Shown one piece after another: positions 37,301 through 48,106 of a stretch of 64,000 nt of DNA (position 1 is its first letter; each line of letters opens with the position of its first letter). Where the stretch lies: positions 7,365,831 to 7,429,830 of the forward strand of contig NZ_KI911783.1 of the NCBI RefSeq assembly GCF_000515415.1. Reading direction: 5' to 3'. The notes beneath the pieces were generated by a model that made no database searches, had not been told where the DNA came from, and saw only the letters and a list, made by a program, of their open reading frames with translations. The stretch is from Bradyrhizobium sp. WSM1417. GTDB lineage: Bacteria > Pseudomonadota > Alphaproteobacteria > Rhizobiales > Xanthobacteraceae. The translations under genes and the position numbers were made by a program.

Positions 37301-37981
37301 TTAGGCCCCAACCAGCGCTTTCGCCGCCGGCAGCAGCGTCTGCTGCACGACGAGACCCCTGGCGCGGGCGTCCATGACGCCGACCGCGCGGAGCGCCAGC
37401 AGCGTCACGGTCTGCACGGCATCGCGCATCCTGGCGGGATCGTCGAGATTGTCCGGCGCGAGCGGCCCGACCAGGGCCTCGTGCAGGGCGCCGAGCAGCG
37501 CGGTGGCGGCGAGTGCGGTGTCCTGTGCCGGCAGGTGGCCGGCGCGCACGGCGGCGTCGATTCGCGAAGCCATCTCGCCCGCGATCTCGCGCCGGCTGGC
37601 GAGGCGTGAAGCACTGACATCGACATCGACCGGCTCGGCCAGGATACCCCAAGCGAGCCTGCGCTGTGACAGGGTATGCACCGCCACGGTGGTCACCGCC
37701 GCCGCCAGAGCCGAGGACGGCCCCGGCGCGGCATCGGCGGCTCGCCGGATCGCAGTAAGCTCGTCGCGGGAGACTTCGGCGATCAATTCGGAGATCAAAT
37801 CGGCCTTGGATGGGAAGTAGCGGTAGACCGTACCCGCAGCGACGCTGGCGCGAAGCGCGACCGGCGCAATCTGCACCGCCGCCATCCCGCCTTCCGCCGC
37901 CGCCTCCCGCGCCGCCGCCAGTATCGCACTGCGCCGGGCCGCAAGGCGCTTCACCACTTGATGCGTCCGCCGATAAACCAT
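37301..37981 (-). CDS. TetR family transcriptional regulator
   Basis: 226 residues. N-terminal helix-turn-helix: RRSAILAAAREAAAEGGMAA then VALRASVAAGTVYRYFPSKADLISEL, the diagnostic TetR recognition helix (TVYRYFPSK). The ligand-binding half is helical with no recognisable effector class. It is probably a repressor. The divergent gene is the first of two membrane-protein paralogues, 295 bases away. Confidence 0.9.
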   Translation of the reverse strand: MVYRRTHQVVKRLAARRSAILAAAREAAAEGGMAAVQIAPVALRASVAAGTVYRYFPSKADLISELIAEVSRDELTAIRRAADAAPGPSSALAAAVTTVAVHTLSQRRLAWGILAEPVDVDVSASRLASRREIAGEMASRIDAAVRAGHLPAQDTALAATALLGALHEALVGPLAPDNLDDPARMRDAVQTVTLLALRAVGVMDARARGLVVQQTLLPAAKALVGA

Positions 37982-38069
37982 GGCGCGCTTCCTGTCCCCA
38001 GCATCCGGTCCGGCGCAAAGCCCGACCGCATGCTTATTCGCTAATCTTCGCCCAAATCGCCCTCAAGAA

Positions 38070-38085
38070 CTGAACAACTATTCAG
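38070..38085. promoter_or_regulatory. Inverted repeat, candidate TetR operator
   Basis: CTGAA (38070-38074), six bases, TTCAG (38081-38085) lies in the divergent region 89 bases before the TetR start. The size fits a TetR operator, but the arms are only five bases and there is no second copy. Confidence 0.3.
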
Positions 38086-38276
38086 GGCGGATGACAAGAC
38101 GCAAATGAGCATATGTGCGCGACGCAAACTTCAGCGCGAGGAGGGCAGGTAAACGCATTCTTGCTTGGCGCGGCCGCGGTAAGACGATCCGGTTTACCTC
38201 AACTTAAAAGCGATCATGCTCAGGTTGCCGATGCCTGCGCGCTGCTGCGTGCTGTCGTTTCAGCCCCGAGAGTCCG

Positions 38277-39767
38277 ATGTCGATGTCCATGACAAGCAGC
38301 GTGCCCGTCCGCGGTGTTGCGCGCTGGCTTTTGCCGTTCTGCATTGCCGCCGGCGTCTACCTGTTCTTCCTGGGCATCGGCGACATCATGCTGCGGGATA
38401 CCGATACGCTGTGGCAGATCAAGATCGGGCAGTGGATTCTCGAACACCGCGCCCTGCCCTATACCGACATCTATTCCTTCACGCGAGCGGGCGAGCCCTG
38501 GATCTCGAGCTCCTGGCTGTCGCAAGTCCTGTTCGCGCTGGCTTACGAACCGTCGAACTGGTCGGGGGCAGTTATCCTGACGTCGCTCGCGATCGGAGCG
38601 ACCGCAGCGATTTTCGTCTACCTGCTTGAGCCCTATCTGGAGCCTGCGCGCGCCTTTCTGCTCGTCACCCCGCTCCTCTTCATGTCGATGGGCCACTTTC
38701 TCGCCCGCCCGCACATGCTGGCACTGCCTGTCATGCTGGCCTTTGTCGGCGGGCTGCTGGCGGCCGCCGATCGGCGCACCGCGCCGTCGTGGCTATTGCT
38801 GCCCTTGATGGCGCTATGGGCCAATCTTCACGGCGGCTTCGTCATGGGGCTGGCGCTGATTGGGCCCATCGGCCTCGATGCGATCGCGTCCACCGATCGC
38901 AAGGACCGCTTTGCACTGGCCTCGCGCTGGACCTTGTTCGGGCTTGCTGCGCTTGCCGCAAGCTGCTGCACGCCCTATGGCTGGAATACGCCGCTCGCAT
39001 CGGCGAAAATCCTCAGCCTCGGCAAGTTGCTCTCGCAAATCTCGGAGTGGATGCCCGCCGATTTCAGCTCGTTCGACTTGTTTGGTGCCAGCCTGCTCGG
39101 ATTGATCGCCCTCGGCTACTACAAAGGATTGGTGCTGCCGTGGACCCGCATTCTTCTGCTGCTCGGCCTGGTCTGGGCGGCACTCAACCACGTCAGAAAC
39201 ATCGAAGTCTTTGCGTTGTTGACACCGCTCGTGCTGGCGAAACCGTTGGCCGAACAATTCGGCGCGGCCAGAGCGGTCGCGCTCGCACGAGCTGAAGCAC
39301 GGTCCTCCTTTGCAGTGACCGCGATCGCGGCGCTCGCGATCGTTGCGACCAGCTGGAGTATCACGCGGTCCTACGCCACGCCGACGCGGTATGCCTTTAT
39401 TGGCAATCCGACCCCTCGGGCCGCAGTCGACCTGCTCGAGCAGCGGCACGCGCAGCGCATCTTCAGCACCGCGCCGATCGGGAGCTATCTGATCTCCCGC
39501 AACCTCAAGACCTTCATCGATGGCCGCGCCGAGCTGTATGGAGAGCAGTTCGTGCTCGACTATTTCGACGCCATCGAAGGCAAGAACGCCGAGACCCTGC
39601 TGCGTCTGCTCGATACCTATCAGATCGACGCCACACTGCTGAACGGAACGACTCCCGCCGCAAGGATCATGGATCATGTGCCGGGCTGGAAGCGGCTCTA
39701 CTCGGATGACCTTGCCGTCATCCACGTCCGCGACGACGCACCGGCGAAGCTACCCTCAGCACCGTGA
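38277..39767 (+). CDS. Multi-pass membrane protein, GT-C-like, paralogue A
   Basis: 496 residues with about ten helices and a soluble C-terminal domain of about 110 residues. The first loop reads DTDTLWQIKIGQWILEH then YTDIYSFTRAGEPWISSSWL, a pattern like the acidic first loop of GT-C glycosyltransferases (aspartate followed by W.I..G..I). The later motifs LARPHMLALPVML, ANLHGGFVMGLALIGP and SYLISRNLKTFIDGRAELYG are shared with the second paralogue. A role in transferring sugars from a lipid carrier is possible but unproven. The start is fixed by alignment with the paralogue, whose N-terminus has the same length. Confidence 0.78.
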   Translation: MSMSMTSSVPVRGVARWLLPFCIAAGVYLFFLGIGDIMLRDTDTLWQIKIGQWILEHRALPYTDIYSFTRAGEPWISSSWLSQVLFALAYEPSNWSGAVILTSLAIGATAAIFVYLLEPYLEPARAFLLVTPLLFMSMGHFLARPHMLALPVMLAFVGGLLAAADRRTAPSWLLLPLMALWANLHGGFVMGLALIGPIGLDAIASTDRKDRFALASRWTLFGLAALAASCCTPYGWNTPLASAKILSLGKLLSQISEWMPADFSSFDLFGASLLGLIALGYYKGLVLPWTRILLLLGLVWAALNHVRNIEVFALLTPLVLAKPLAEQFGAARAVALARAEARSSFAVTAIAALAIVATSWSITRSYATPTRYAFIGNPTPRAAVDLLEQRHAQRIFSTAPIGSYLISRNLKTFIDGRAELYGEQFVLDYFDAIEGKNAETLLRLLDTYQIDATLLNGTTPAARIMDHVPGWKRLYSDDLAVIHVRDDAPAKLPSAP

Positions 39768-39864
39768 GCCGCGGATCGGGCGTTTAACCGTCGCGGACTC
39801 GCATGGACGCGACGGCTTCGGCGAAGAAAAGACCTCTCTATAACGAGACTTCGCTAGAACAACA

Positions 39865-39922
39865 CTTGGCCGGAACAAGACTTGGCACGAAAGGCTTGGC
39901 TCAAAAGGCTTGGCACAAAAGA
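39865..39922. repeat. Four imperfect tandem copies of a CTTGGC-core unit
   Basis: CTTGGCCGGAACAAGA, CTTGGCACGAAAGG, CTTGGCTCAAAAGG and CTTGGCACAAAAGA follow one another, 14-16 bases each, between paralogue A and the terminator of the pilin gene. They do not form a coding frame and have no clear partner elsewhere in the window. Confidence 0.6.
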
Positions 39923-39951
39923 AAAGAGCCTTGTCCGGGACAAGGCTCTTT
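39923..39951 (-). terminator. Rho-independent terminator of the Flp pilin gene
   Basis: AAAGAGCCTTGTC (39923-39935) and GACAAGGCTCTTT (39939-39951) form a perfect 13-bp stem with a three-base loop. Read on the minus strand it is followed by TCTTTTG. On the plus strand it may also stop transcripts from paralogue A. Confidence 0.85.
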
Positions 39952-39972
39952 CTACTCTTGGTCCGTTCAGTC

Positions 39973-40137
39973 TTACTTGAGGCTGGACGAGATCGAGGTG
40001 AACTTGGCGTTCAGCGTGCCGCCCAGGTTATTGACGACAGTGATGATCGCCAGCGCGATACCGGCGGCGATCAGACCGTATTCAATGGCGGTGGCGCCGG
40101 ATTCATCTTTCGCGAAATTCGCAACGAGGTTCTTCAT
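39973..40137 (-). CDS. flp: Flp/Fap-type pilin (prepilin)
   Basis: 54 residues: MKNLVANFAKDESGATAIEY then GLIAAGIALAIITVVNNLGG and a short tail ending SISSSLK. The prepilin cleavage motif is G followed by ATAIEYGLIAA, with the conserved Glu-Tyr pair of Flp pilins. GGAG lies upstream of the ATG at 40137. The tad/cpa assembly genes are not in the window. The gene is inverted relative to the two membrane-protein paralogues that flank it. Confidence 0.93.
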   Translation of the reverse strand: MKNLVANFAKDESGATAIEYGLIAAGIALAIITVVNNLGGTLNAKFTSISSSLK

Positions 40138-40239
40138 AAAGAGCTCCAAATGAGTACACGAGGCTTACAACTGATCTGGTCTTTTTGGCTTCCCAGCGCC
40201 GCTCGACCATGGAACCGAACGTAGTGGCAAAGAATTGCG

Positions 40240-40260
40240 CCGCAGTTAATTCGACTGCGG
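40240..40260. promoter_or_regulatory. Inverted repeat upstream of flp
   Basis: CCGCAGT (40240-40246) and ACTGCGG (40254-40260) flank seven bases, about 100 bases upstream of the flp start and 176 bases before paralogue B. It could be an operator for either divergent gene; no known regulator matches. Confidence 0.3.
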
Positions 40261-40435
40261 AAACACAGAGCGGTTTGCGTGTATTCTCCGATGGTAAACC
40301 GAAATCTAAAACGATCCGTTAAATTGTCGAGACATCGAGCCGGCCCGGCATCGCCGGTTTACCCGGAATTATGACCGCCATGGTTCAATGTCGATCGCTC
40401 TGCACCCCGACAAAACAACAGGACGACGAGGCGGC

Positions 40436-41929
40436 ATGTCCCTTTCCTTTGCCAACAGCATCACGGTGCAGGGGCGTGCGCGAGCCCTGGTGCCGCTGTG
40501 CGTCGGTGCGGGCGCCTATCTCTTCTTCATGTATGTCGGCGACACGCTGCTTCAGGACTCCGACTCGCTTTGGCAGATCAAGATCGGACAATGGATTCTC
40601 GATCACGGCGCTATGCCGCACACGGACCTCTACTCCTTCACGCGGACGGGCGCGCCGTGGATTTCGACGTCGTGGCTGTCGCAGGTACTGTACGCTCTCT
40701 CCTATGCGCAATTGGGATGGGCAGGTCCCGTCATCCTCACCGCGATGGGAGTCGCGCTCACGGCCGCGATCTTCGTCTATCTGCTCGACGTGCAGATCGA
40801 GGCACCGCGCGCAGTGCTGCTTGCGATGCTGGCCCTGCTGCTGTCGCTGCATCACGTTCTGGCGCGCCCGCACGTCCTGGCGCTGCCTGTCATGGTGGCG
40901 TGGGTCGGCCTGTTGATGGCGGCTGCCGACCGCAGGAGCGCGCCGTCCTGGTACTGGCTCCCGCTGATGGCGCTGTGGGCGAACTTGCATGGCGGCTTCG
41001 TGCTCGGTCTGGCGCTGATCGGTCCGATCTCGCTCGAGGCCGTCGAGCACGCCGAGAAGGGGCGGCGGCTTCAGCTGTTCCTGCGCTGGGTGCTTTTCGG
41101 CATCGGCGCACTGGTCGCGAGCTGCTGTACGCCGTACGGCTGGGGAACGCTGCTGGGCGCCACCAACATCTTGAGCCTGGGCGAGTTGCTCTCGCTGATC
41201 TTCGAATGGATGCCGGCGAACTTTGCCACCTTCTCCTCGTTCGAAGGCGCCCTGCTCGGCCTGATCGCATTCGGCTATTATCGCGGCATCGTGCTCTCCG
41301 CGCCCAGGATCTTCCTGATCCTGTTCCTGACCTGGAGCGCGCTGACCCACGTCAGGAGCATCGAGGCTTTCGCGTTCCTGGTGCCGCTGGTGCTGGCGAA
41401 GCCGCTCGGCCAGCTGGCCTCGCGCCCGCAGCCGGACGCACCCGGTGCCGACCGCTGGCCGGCCCGCTATGTCACCGCGCTTGGCGCGCTGATGATCGTC
41501 GCCGCGAGCTGGGCCTCGACCTCGCTCTATATGGGCCACCACAGCTTCAGCTTCACCATGACGCAGACGCCGGTCGCGGCAGTCGACTTGCTCGAACAAC
41601 GCAAGGTCCAGCGCGTCTTCAACGCCTATCAGTTCGGCGGCTATCTGATCTCGCGCGACATCCCTGTCTATGTCGACGGCCGCGCCGAGCTCTATGGCGA
41701 GAAATTCGTCATGGATTTCTTCAAGGCCACAGAGGGGAGGAAGCCCGAGTTGCTGCCGCGCCTGCTCGACGAGTCCAAGATCGACGCGACGCTATTGGCC
41801 GCCGACGCGCCCGGACCGCAGATCCTGGACATGCTGAAGGGCTGGAAGCGGATCTATACGGACGACATCGCAGTGATCCACGTGCGGGACAACACGGTAG
41901 GTGGGTCGGCGACGAGCGCGAAGCCCTAG
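40436..41929 (+). CDS. Multi-pass membrane protein, GT-C-like, paralogue B
   Basis: 497 residues, homologous to paralogue A over its whole length (for example LWQIKIGQWILDH, YSFTRTGAPWIS, ARPHVLALPVMVAW, PLMALWANLHGGFVLGLALI, SCCTPYGW, DGRAELYGEKFVMDFF, VIHVRDN). The start at 40436 (MSLSFANS) is preferred to 40388 because it lines up residue for residue with MSMSMTSS of paralogue A and has GACGAGG upstream. About ten helices precede a soluble C-terminal part. Function unknown. A strong bidirectional terminator follows. Confidence 0.8.
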   Translation: MSLSFANSITVQGRARALVPLCVGAGAYLFFMYVGDTLLQDSDSLWQIKIGQWILDHGAMPHTDLYSFTRTGAPWISTSWLSQVLYALSYAQLGWAGPVILTAMGVALTAAIFVYLLDVQIEAPRAVLLAMLALLLSLHHVLARPHVLALPVMVAWVGLLMAAADRRSAPSWYWLPLMALWANLHGGFVLGLALIGPISLEAVEHAEKGRRLQLFLRWVLFGIGALVASCCTPYGWGTLLGATNILSLGELLSLIFEWMPANFATFSSFEGALLGLIAFGYYRGIVLSAPRIFLILFLTWSALTHVRSIEAFAFLVPLVLAKPLGQLASRPQPDAPGADRWPARYVTALGALMIVAASWASTSLYMGHHSFSFTMTQTPVAAVDLLEQRKVQRVFNAYQFGGYLISRDIPVYVDGRAELYGEKFVMDFFKATEGRKPELLPRLLDESKIDATLLAADAPGPQILDMLKGWKRIYTDDIAVIHVRDNTVGGSATSAKP

Positions 41930-41937
41930 CGCCTAGG

Positions 41938-42028
41938 TGATTGCGAGGCAACCCTGCCCTGCGTCAACGTCGTCACTGCGAGCGTAGCGAAGCTTCCTCG
42001 CAAGAGCTCCTCGCAACGACGAGTCATT
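41938..42028. repeat. Degenerate dispersed repeat with GCGAGCGTAGCGAAGC core
   Basis: The stretch TGATTGCGAGGCAACCCTGC, then CACTGCGAGCGTAGCGAAGC and TCCTCGCAACGACGA, resembles the widespread rhizobial intergenic repeat with arms of the type TTGCGAGGAG / CTCCTCGCAA. The arms pair only partly here, so this looks like a decayed copy. Recognised from memory. Confidence 0.5.
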
Positions 42029-42051
42029 CGCCGACGCACCACCACCCAACA

Positions 42052-42079
42052 AAAAACGCGGCGTTTCCGCCGCGTTTTT
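42052..42079. terminator. Bidirectional rho-independent terminator
   Basis: AAAAACGCGGCG (42052-42063) and CGCCGCGTTTTT (42068-42079) pair perfectly with a TTTC loop, giving a T-run on both strands. It separates paralogue B from ftsH, which are convergent. Confidence 0.9.
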
Positions 42080-42101
42080 CAATTCAATCTGCCGCTCGGG
42101 A

Positions 42102-44024
<1,923 letters not shown>

Positions 44025-44238
44025 CGATCTTCCTTCGTGGTCGCGCGGATCGCGGCCTGAGCCTTGGGCAGTTATTTGGGCAGCGCGAGGAAATCCCCAA
44101 GGAATCCTCTCGGTTAGACGGATACAATCTAGGTGTCGCTCCGGTCGCTGCCAAGGGAACGAGATGGGACTATTTAGCCCATCTTAGTCCGATTCCCGCT
44201 GAAATAATGGCGCCCGGATCCCGCTTTTTCCTGCCTGG

Positions 44239-45354
44239 TTAAGGTGTCCTCACGGCGCGGTCTCGAAACGGCCGGTGCCATGATCCGCCCCTATCCACCC
44301 TTGATCCACCCTTGCGCCGGGCCGGCGCCGGCGCGATGCGGATACGTCCCCCGGCAAGGCTGATCAAGGCTCCCGCAAGCGTCTGCTTCAGGGCCGGCCG
44401 GCCATTTGCGGGTGCGCGGGAGCTTGCGGCAATGGCCTGATCGAGCATGGCCAGGAGGGATTCGACCTTGCCGAGTTCCGCCGGTCCCTCATGCCCGAAG
44501 GCGTTGATGGCCCGCAGCAGGATCCGCAGCCGGACCTCATCCGGCAGGGCGGCAAACACGGGGGCCTCGAAGCTTCGAACGCCGGCCTGCGGCGCATCGC
44601 CGCGATCCCGCAAACGGAGGAAGCGCTCGGCTCCATCGGTCAGCACCTCGACGGCCGCATTGGCGCGCGCCAACCTTGCCGCGAGGCGAGCCAGGCTGCG
44701 GGCATCACCGCCCTCCGCCGCGAGCTGCGGCAGCAGCGCACGCAGCCGCGGCCGGGTAAAGGCAGCGTCGTGGTTGGTGGGATCGTCGGCAAAGCCGATC
44801 TTCGCCCGCTTCAAGGTCGCGATCAGCTGCGACTTCGGAACATCGAGCAGTGGACGCGCAAGAACGACGCCGTCGCGCTCGGTGAGACGGGCCATCGCCG
44901 ACAGCCCGGCCAATCCGCTGCCGCGGACAAGACGCATCAACAAGGTCTCGGCCTGGTCGTCGCGGGTGTGGGCGGTCAGCACGTGGCTCGCACCAGCTTT
45001 GCGTGCGGCCTGCACGAGCAGGCGGTAGCGGGCTTCGCGCGCGGCGGCCGGCAGTCCCGTTTTCGGCTTTGCCCCGCGCCAGCGCAGGGTCCGGTGCGGC
45101 AAGCCAAGCCCGGTCGCCAGACGCTTGACCTCGCGCGCCTCGCGCGCCGCCTCCGGCCGCAAGCCGTGGTCGATGGTGACGACGGTGAGACGCGGGCCGC
45201 GCGCGAGGCTGCGGTGCCAGCGCGCCGCAAGCCACATCAGCGCGACCGAGTCGGGCCCGCCGGAGACAGCGAGCAACAGTCCCTGCGCGCCTTTCAGGCC
45301 GGCGAAGAGGCGCCTGGCCTCACGCGCCGAGATCGGTGAATTGTCCTCTGACAT
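44239..45354 (-). CDS. tilS: tRNA(Ile)-lysidine synthase
   Basis: 371 residues. The PP-loop LLLAVSGGPDSVALMWLA and the family motifs VVTIDHGLRPEA, VLTAHTRDDQAETLLMRLVRGSG and FADDPTNHDAAFTRPRLR are intact. It modifies the wobble cytidine of the minor isoleucine tRNA. It lies between cpoB and ftsH on the same strand. Confidence 0.95.
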   Translation of the reverse strand: MSEDNSPISAREARRLFAGLKGAQGLLLAVSGGPDSVALMWLAARWHRSLARGPRLTVVTIDHGLRPEAAREAREVKRLATGLGLPHRTLRWRGAKPKTGLPAAAREARYRLLVQAARKAGASHVLTAHTRDDQAETLLMRLVRGSGLAGLSAMARLTERDGVVLARPLLDVPKSQLIATLKRAKIGFADDPTNHDAAFTRPRLRALLPQLAAEGGDARSLARLAARLARANAAVEVLTDGAERFLRLRDRGDAPQAGVRSFEAPVFAALPDEVRLRILLRAINAFGHEGPAELGKVESLLAMLDQAIAASSRAPANGRPALKQTLAGALISLAGGRIRIAPAPARRKGGSRVDRGGSWHRPFRDRAVRTP

Positions 45355-45430
45355 GACGCTGCAATCGTCCGCGGATGGACCGACTGTTTAGCGCAGCGCC
45401 ATCAATCTTGTCAGGATCAATCGCCGCGCC

Positions 45431-46351
45431 TCAGCACTTCACCCGCTTCTGCTCGCGATCGACCGCGGCTTTGACGCCGGCGGAAGCGCGCGGATATTTG
45501 CGGCCGACTTCGCCGAAGGCGGCGCACGCGGCCTCCTTTTCCTTCAGCGCGGCCAGCGACTGGCCGAGCCGCAGCAGGGCATCCGGCGCCTTGGCGGATT
45601 TGTCGTATTTGGTGGTGACGGCGAGAAAGGCTTCCGCGGAGTCGCGATATTGCTGGCGCTGGAAATAGCTCTCGCCGAGCCAGTATTGCGCGTCGCCGAG
45701 CAGCGGATCGCTCGGATATTTCTGCGAGAAGTTCTTCATTGTCTGTTCGGCCAGCGCATAGTCCTTGCGCTGCATGTAGCCGATGCCGAGGTCGAATTCG
45801 TCGCGCGGCGTGGCCGAGGGCGGCAGCGTCGTCAGCGCCGGGGCGCCGCTCGGGGCACCTGCAGGCATCGGTTGCTGCCCGCCGCCGAGCGCGCGTGGCG
45901 CACCCGGCGCATTCGGGCTCTGGTTCGGGTCGAACGCATCGCCGCGGCGGCGCATGCCCGGCGCGCCGGGCGCAGGCTGCTCCTGAACGATCGGCGCCGG
46001 AGAGGCGATCTGCGGCTGCTCGTAATTCGGCTGGGCCGCTTGCTGGTGCGGCGGCTGGCGATAGGCTGGCGCGGCTTGCGCGGGCGGCATGGCCGCGACA
46101 TTGGGCTGGACCGGCGTCTGGCCGGGCGCAGCTTGCGCGCCGCCCTCGATCGCTCGCAGCCGCTCTTCGAGTTGGCGGTTGCGATATTGCAGCTCTTCGT
46201 TCTGGCCGGTGAGCTGGCGCAGCTGGTTCTCCAGCCGCTCGATCCGCATCTCGGGATCTGCATCGTCCGACTGTGCGAGGGCGGGCGAGCACAAGGAGAG
46301 CAGCGCGGCGATCGCCACGGTGCCGGTGAAGACCTTAAATCTGGATGACAT
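45431..46351 (-). CDS. cpoB: Cell division coordinator CpoB (YbgF), Tol-Pal associated
   Basis: 306 residues from the ATG at 46351, chosen because it gives a proper signal peptide (MSSRFKVFTGTVAIAALLSL ending SPALAQ) and has CAGGG upstream. A coiled coil (about 35-70, RIERLENQLRQLTGQNEELQ) is followed by a Pro/Ala-rich linker and three TPR repeats (about 185-300, DYALAEQTMKNFSQKYPSDP). CpoB couples peptidoglycan synthesis to outer-membrane constriction. A terminator-like hairpin separates it from pal. Confidence 0.93.
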   Translation of the reverse strand: MSSRFKVFTGTVAIAALLSLCSPALAQSDDADPEMRIERLENQLRQLTGQNEELQYRNRQLEERLRAIEGGAQAAPGQTPVQPNVAAMPPAQAAPAYRQPPHQQAAQPNYEQPQIASPAPIVQEQPAPGAPGMRRRGDAFDPNQSPNAPGAPRALGGGQQPMPAGAPSGAPALTTLPPSATPRDEFDLGIGYMQRKDYALAEQTMKNFSQKYPSDPLLGDAQYWLGESYFQRQQYRDSAEAFLAVTTKYDKSAKAPDALLRLGQSLAALKEKEAACAAFGEVGRKYPRASAGVKAAVDREQKRVKC

Positions 46352-46476
46352 CTTGCCCTGACGACGAAAGCGAAATGGCCTGCGACCGAACATTCGACGC
46401 GCCACACATTGAAGCGGAGTACGCCAAAACTGTGACTGAAACAAAGGGGTTTCCGTCACAGATCGCTGAAACGAAA

Positions 46477-46498
46477 CCGGCGCCCGAGAGGGCGCCGG
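46477..46498 (-). terminator. Hairpin between pal and cpoB
   Basis: CCGGCGCCC (46477-46485) and GGGCGCCGG (46490-46498) form a perfect nine-base stem with a GAGA loop, read on the minus strand as a GC stem followed by TTTCGTTTC. It may cut pal transcripts or weaken read-through into cpoB. Confidence 0.65.
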
Positions 46499-46538
46499 CA
46501 TAATCGGTTTCTGAAGATGAACGGCGCCTGACCAATGG

Positions 46539-47027
46539 TCAGGAGCTCGCGTTCAGCACGGTGACGGCGCGGCGGTTCTGCGACCAGCAGGAGATGTCGT
46601 TGCAAACGGCCACCGGCCGCTCCTTGCCGTAGGAAATCGTGCGCATGCGGTTCGGATCGATGCCGCGCGAGGCGAGGAACGAACGCACCGACTGGGCGCG
46701 GCGGGCGCCGAGCGCGATATTGTATTCGCGGGTGCCGCGTTCGTCGGCATGACCTTCGACGGTGAAGCTGTAGCGCGGATAGCTCTGGAGCCACTGCGCC
46801 TGCTTCTCCAGGGTCACGATCGCCTGCGGGGTCAGATCGGTCTGGTCGCTTTCGAAGAACACGCGGTCGCCGACATTGACCACGAAGTCTTGCTGGCTGC
46901 CCGGCGTCGCCGCGTTGGCCATCGCATCCGTGTCAGCATTCTTGTTGGCGCAGGCACCCATCGACAACGCGACGGCAAGCACCGCGGCCAGCTTCAATCC
47001 CTGGAGGATGCGCATAGGATGTTTCAT
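46539..47027 (-). CDS. pal: Peptidoglycan-associated lipoprotein Pal
   Basis: 162 residues. The lipobox is LSMGAC (Cys26 as lipidation site). The OmpA-like domain holds NVGDRVFFESDQTDLTPQA, VEGHADERGTREYNIALGAR and ISYGKERPVAVCND, with the Asp/Arg pair that binds diaminopimelate. Pal tethers the outer membrane to peptidoglycan and is drawn to the septum by TolB. The gene sits downstream of tolQRAB but separated from tolB by two unrelated genes. Confidence 0.97.
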   Translation of the reverse strand: MKHPMRILQGLKLAAVLAVALSMGACANKNADTDAMANAATPGSQQDFVVNVGDRVFFESDQTDLTPQAIVTLEKQAQWLQSYPRYSFTVEGHADERGTREYNIALGARRAQSVRSFLASRGIDPNRMRTISYGKERPVAVCNDISCWSQNRRAVTVLNASS

Positions 47028-47296
47028 TCCGGAGCCTCCACGCTCACGTTTCGTCCACTGCTGTCCGGTCTACAGGGGGTTGGTTAAGCGAACGTTCCGT
47101 CAACCTTGATGGAACCTTGCCACAGCCGGTCAAATGCCCCCAACCAGCGAAAAGCAACCGTCATGGTTAATGGGTTGTAAATGTGGCGCGATGGTGAAGG
47201 CAAGCTGCGCCGACCGGCAAAAACCGCGGCCTTTGCTGGAATTTTAGGCTCTCGCGCGGAGACGCTGGGCCGGACCTTGAGGTCAGACCCTGGGAC

Positions 47297-48061
47297 CTAG
47301 CGGGCAGAACCCGTTGCCGAGGCGGCTACGTCGGGGGTCCACTGGGTGGCCAGCGACACCGGGCGCGGGGCGGCCTGGCGCGGGCTGCTGCGTTGAAACA
47401 ACATGCGCCGCTCAAAAGCGCTGGAGCGCATGATCGGAAAGCGCGTCAGGACCTTTTCCCGCTGGTTCCGGAAATCGGACGCCATCAGCACCGCCTTCTT
47501 GGTCGGCCAGCCCGGAAACCCGCGGGGCTCCGGTGAAATCGCCTCGTGCAGGAAGACGCGACGATAGAACGCCTGATGGTCGGTCCGGATCATGGCCAGC
47601 CCGGTGTCGGCGTTGAAATGATCGCAAGCCACAAAAGCCAGCCGCACCGTCAGATAGGGCAGCTCCGGAAAACGCTGGTGCTTTTCGGGATCGGCAACAA
47701 ACCGGCACGGATCGATGAGAACTTCGCCCCGATCGAGGCGGGGATGCAGGACGTCGCCAAACACTTCGGTCGTGTAGGACATCCGCCAGTCGGACGTCAG
47801 GACGTGAATGCGAACGGAGCTGCAGAGCTCTCCATCCACATAAACCCCGAAATTCCAGGTGTTGGGCGCATCGTCGAAGCGATCGGTCACGCGCCGCGAC
47901 TCCGACGGCTCGATCAGTCCGGCGTGCAGATAGGCCCGGTACCGCATCAGATAGAGGTTGTCTCGGTCCTCGGGAGTTTCGATCAGGCGGTAATCGATGC
48001 GGTCAAACAGAGCGGCTCCCCGCGGAAGGAGCACCGTTTGCGGTTCAGCTCCAGACGTCAT
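47297..48061 (-). CDS. FeeM-like N-acyl amino acid synthase / GNAT-fold acyltransferase
   Basis: 254 residues. The core resembles the FeeM and autoinducer-synthase side of the GNAT superfamily: an N-terminal ETPEDRDNLYLMRYRAYLHA, then FGVYVDGELCSSVRIHVL, EVLIDPCRFVADPEKHQRFP and LTVRLAFVACDHFNADTGLA, followed by a basic, low-complexity tail. FeeM transfers long acyl chains from acyl carrier protein to amino acids. AGGGG lies upstream of the ATG. The gene is inserted between tolB and pal and has a perfect CtrA box 46 bases in front of it. The assignment is from the pattern of motifs and may be too specific. Confidence 0.6.
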   Translation of the reverse strand: MTSGAEPQTVLLPRGAALFDRIDYRLIETPEDRDNLYLMRYRAYLHAGLIEPSESRRVTDRFDDAPNTWNFGVYVDGELCSSVRIHVLTSDWRMSYTTEVFGDVLHPRLDRGEVLIDPCRFVADPEKHQRFPELPYLTVRLAFVACDHFNADTGLAMIRTDHQAFYRRVFLHEAISPEPRGFPGWPTKKAVLMASDFRNQREKVLTRFPIMRSSAFERRMLFQRSSPRQAAPRPVSLATQWTPDVAASATGSAR

Positions 48062-48106
48062 CCAGTACCCCTACACTCCAAAGCAACTTCTGCGAGTGTG
48101 GCGAGA

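Noticed and set aside
39879..39905. TTGGCACG followed by TTGGC as a sigma-54 promoter
   Set aside because: No GC at the -12 position with the right spacing; the bases belong to the tandem CTTGGC units.
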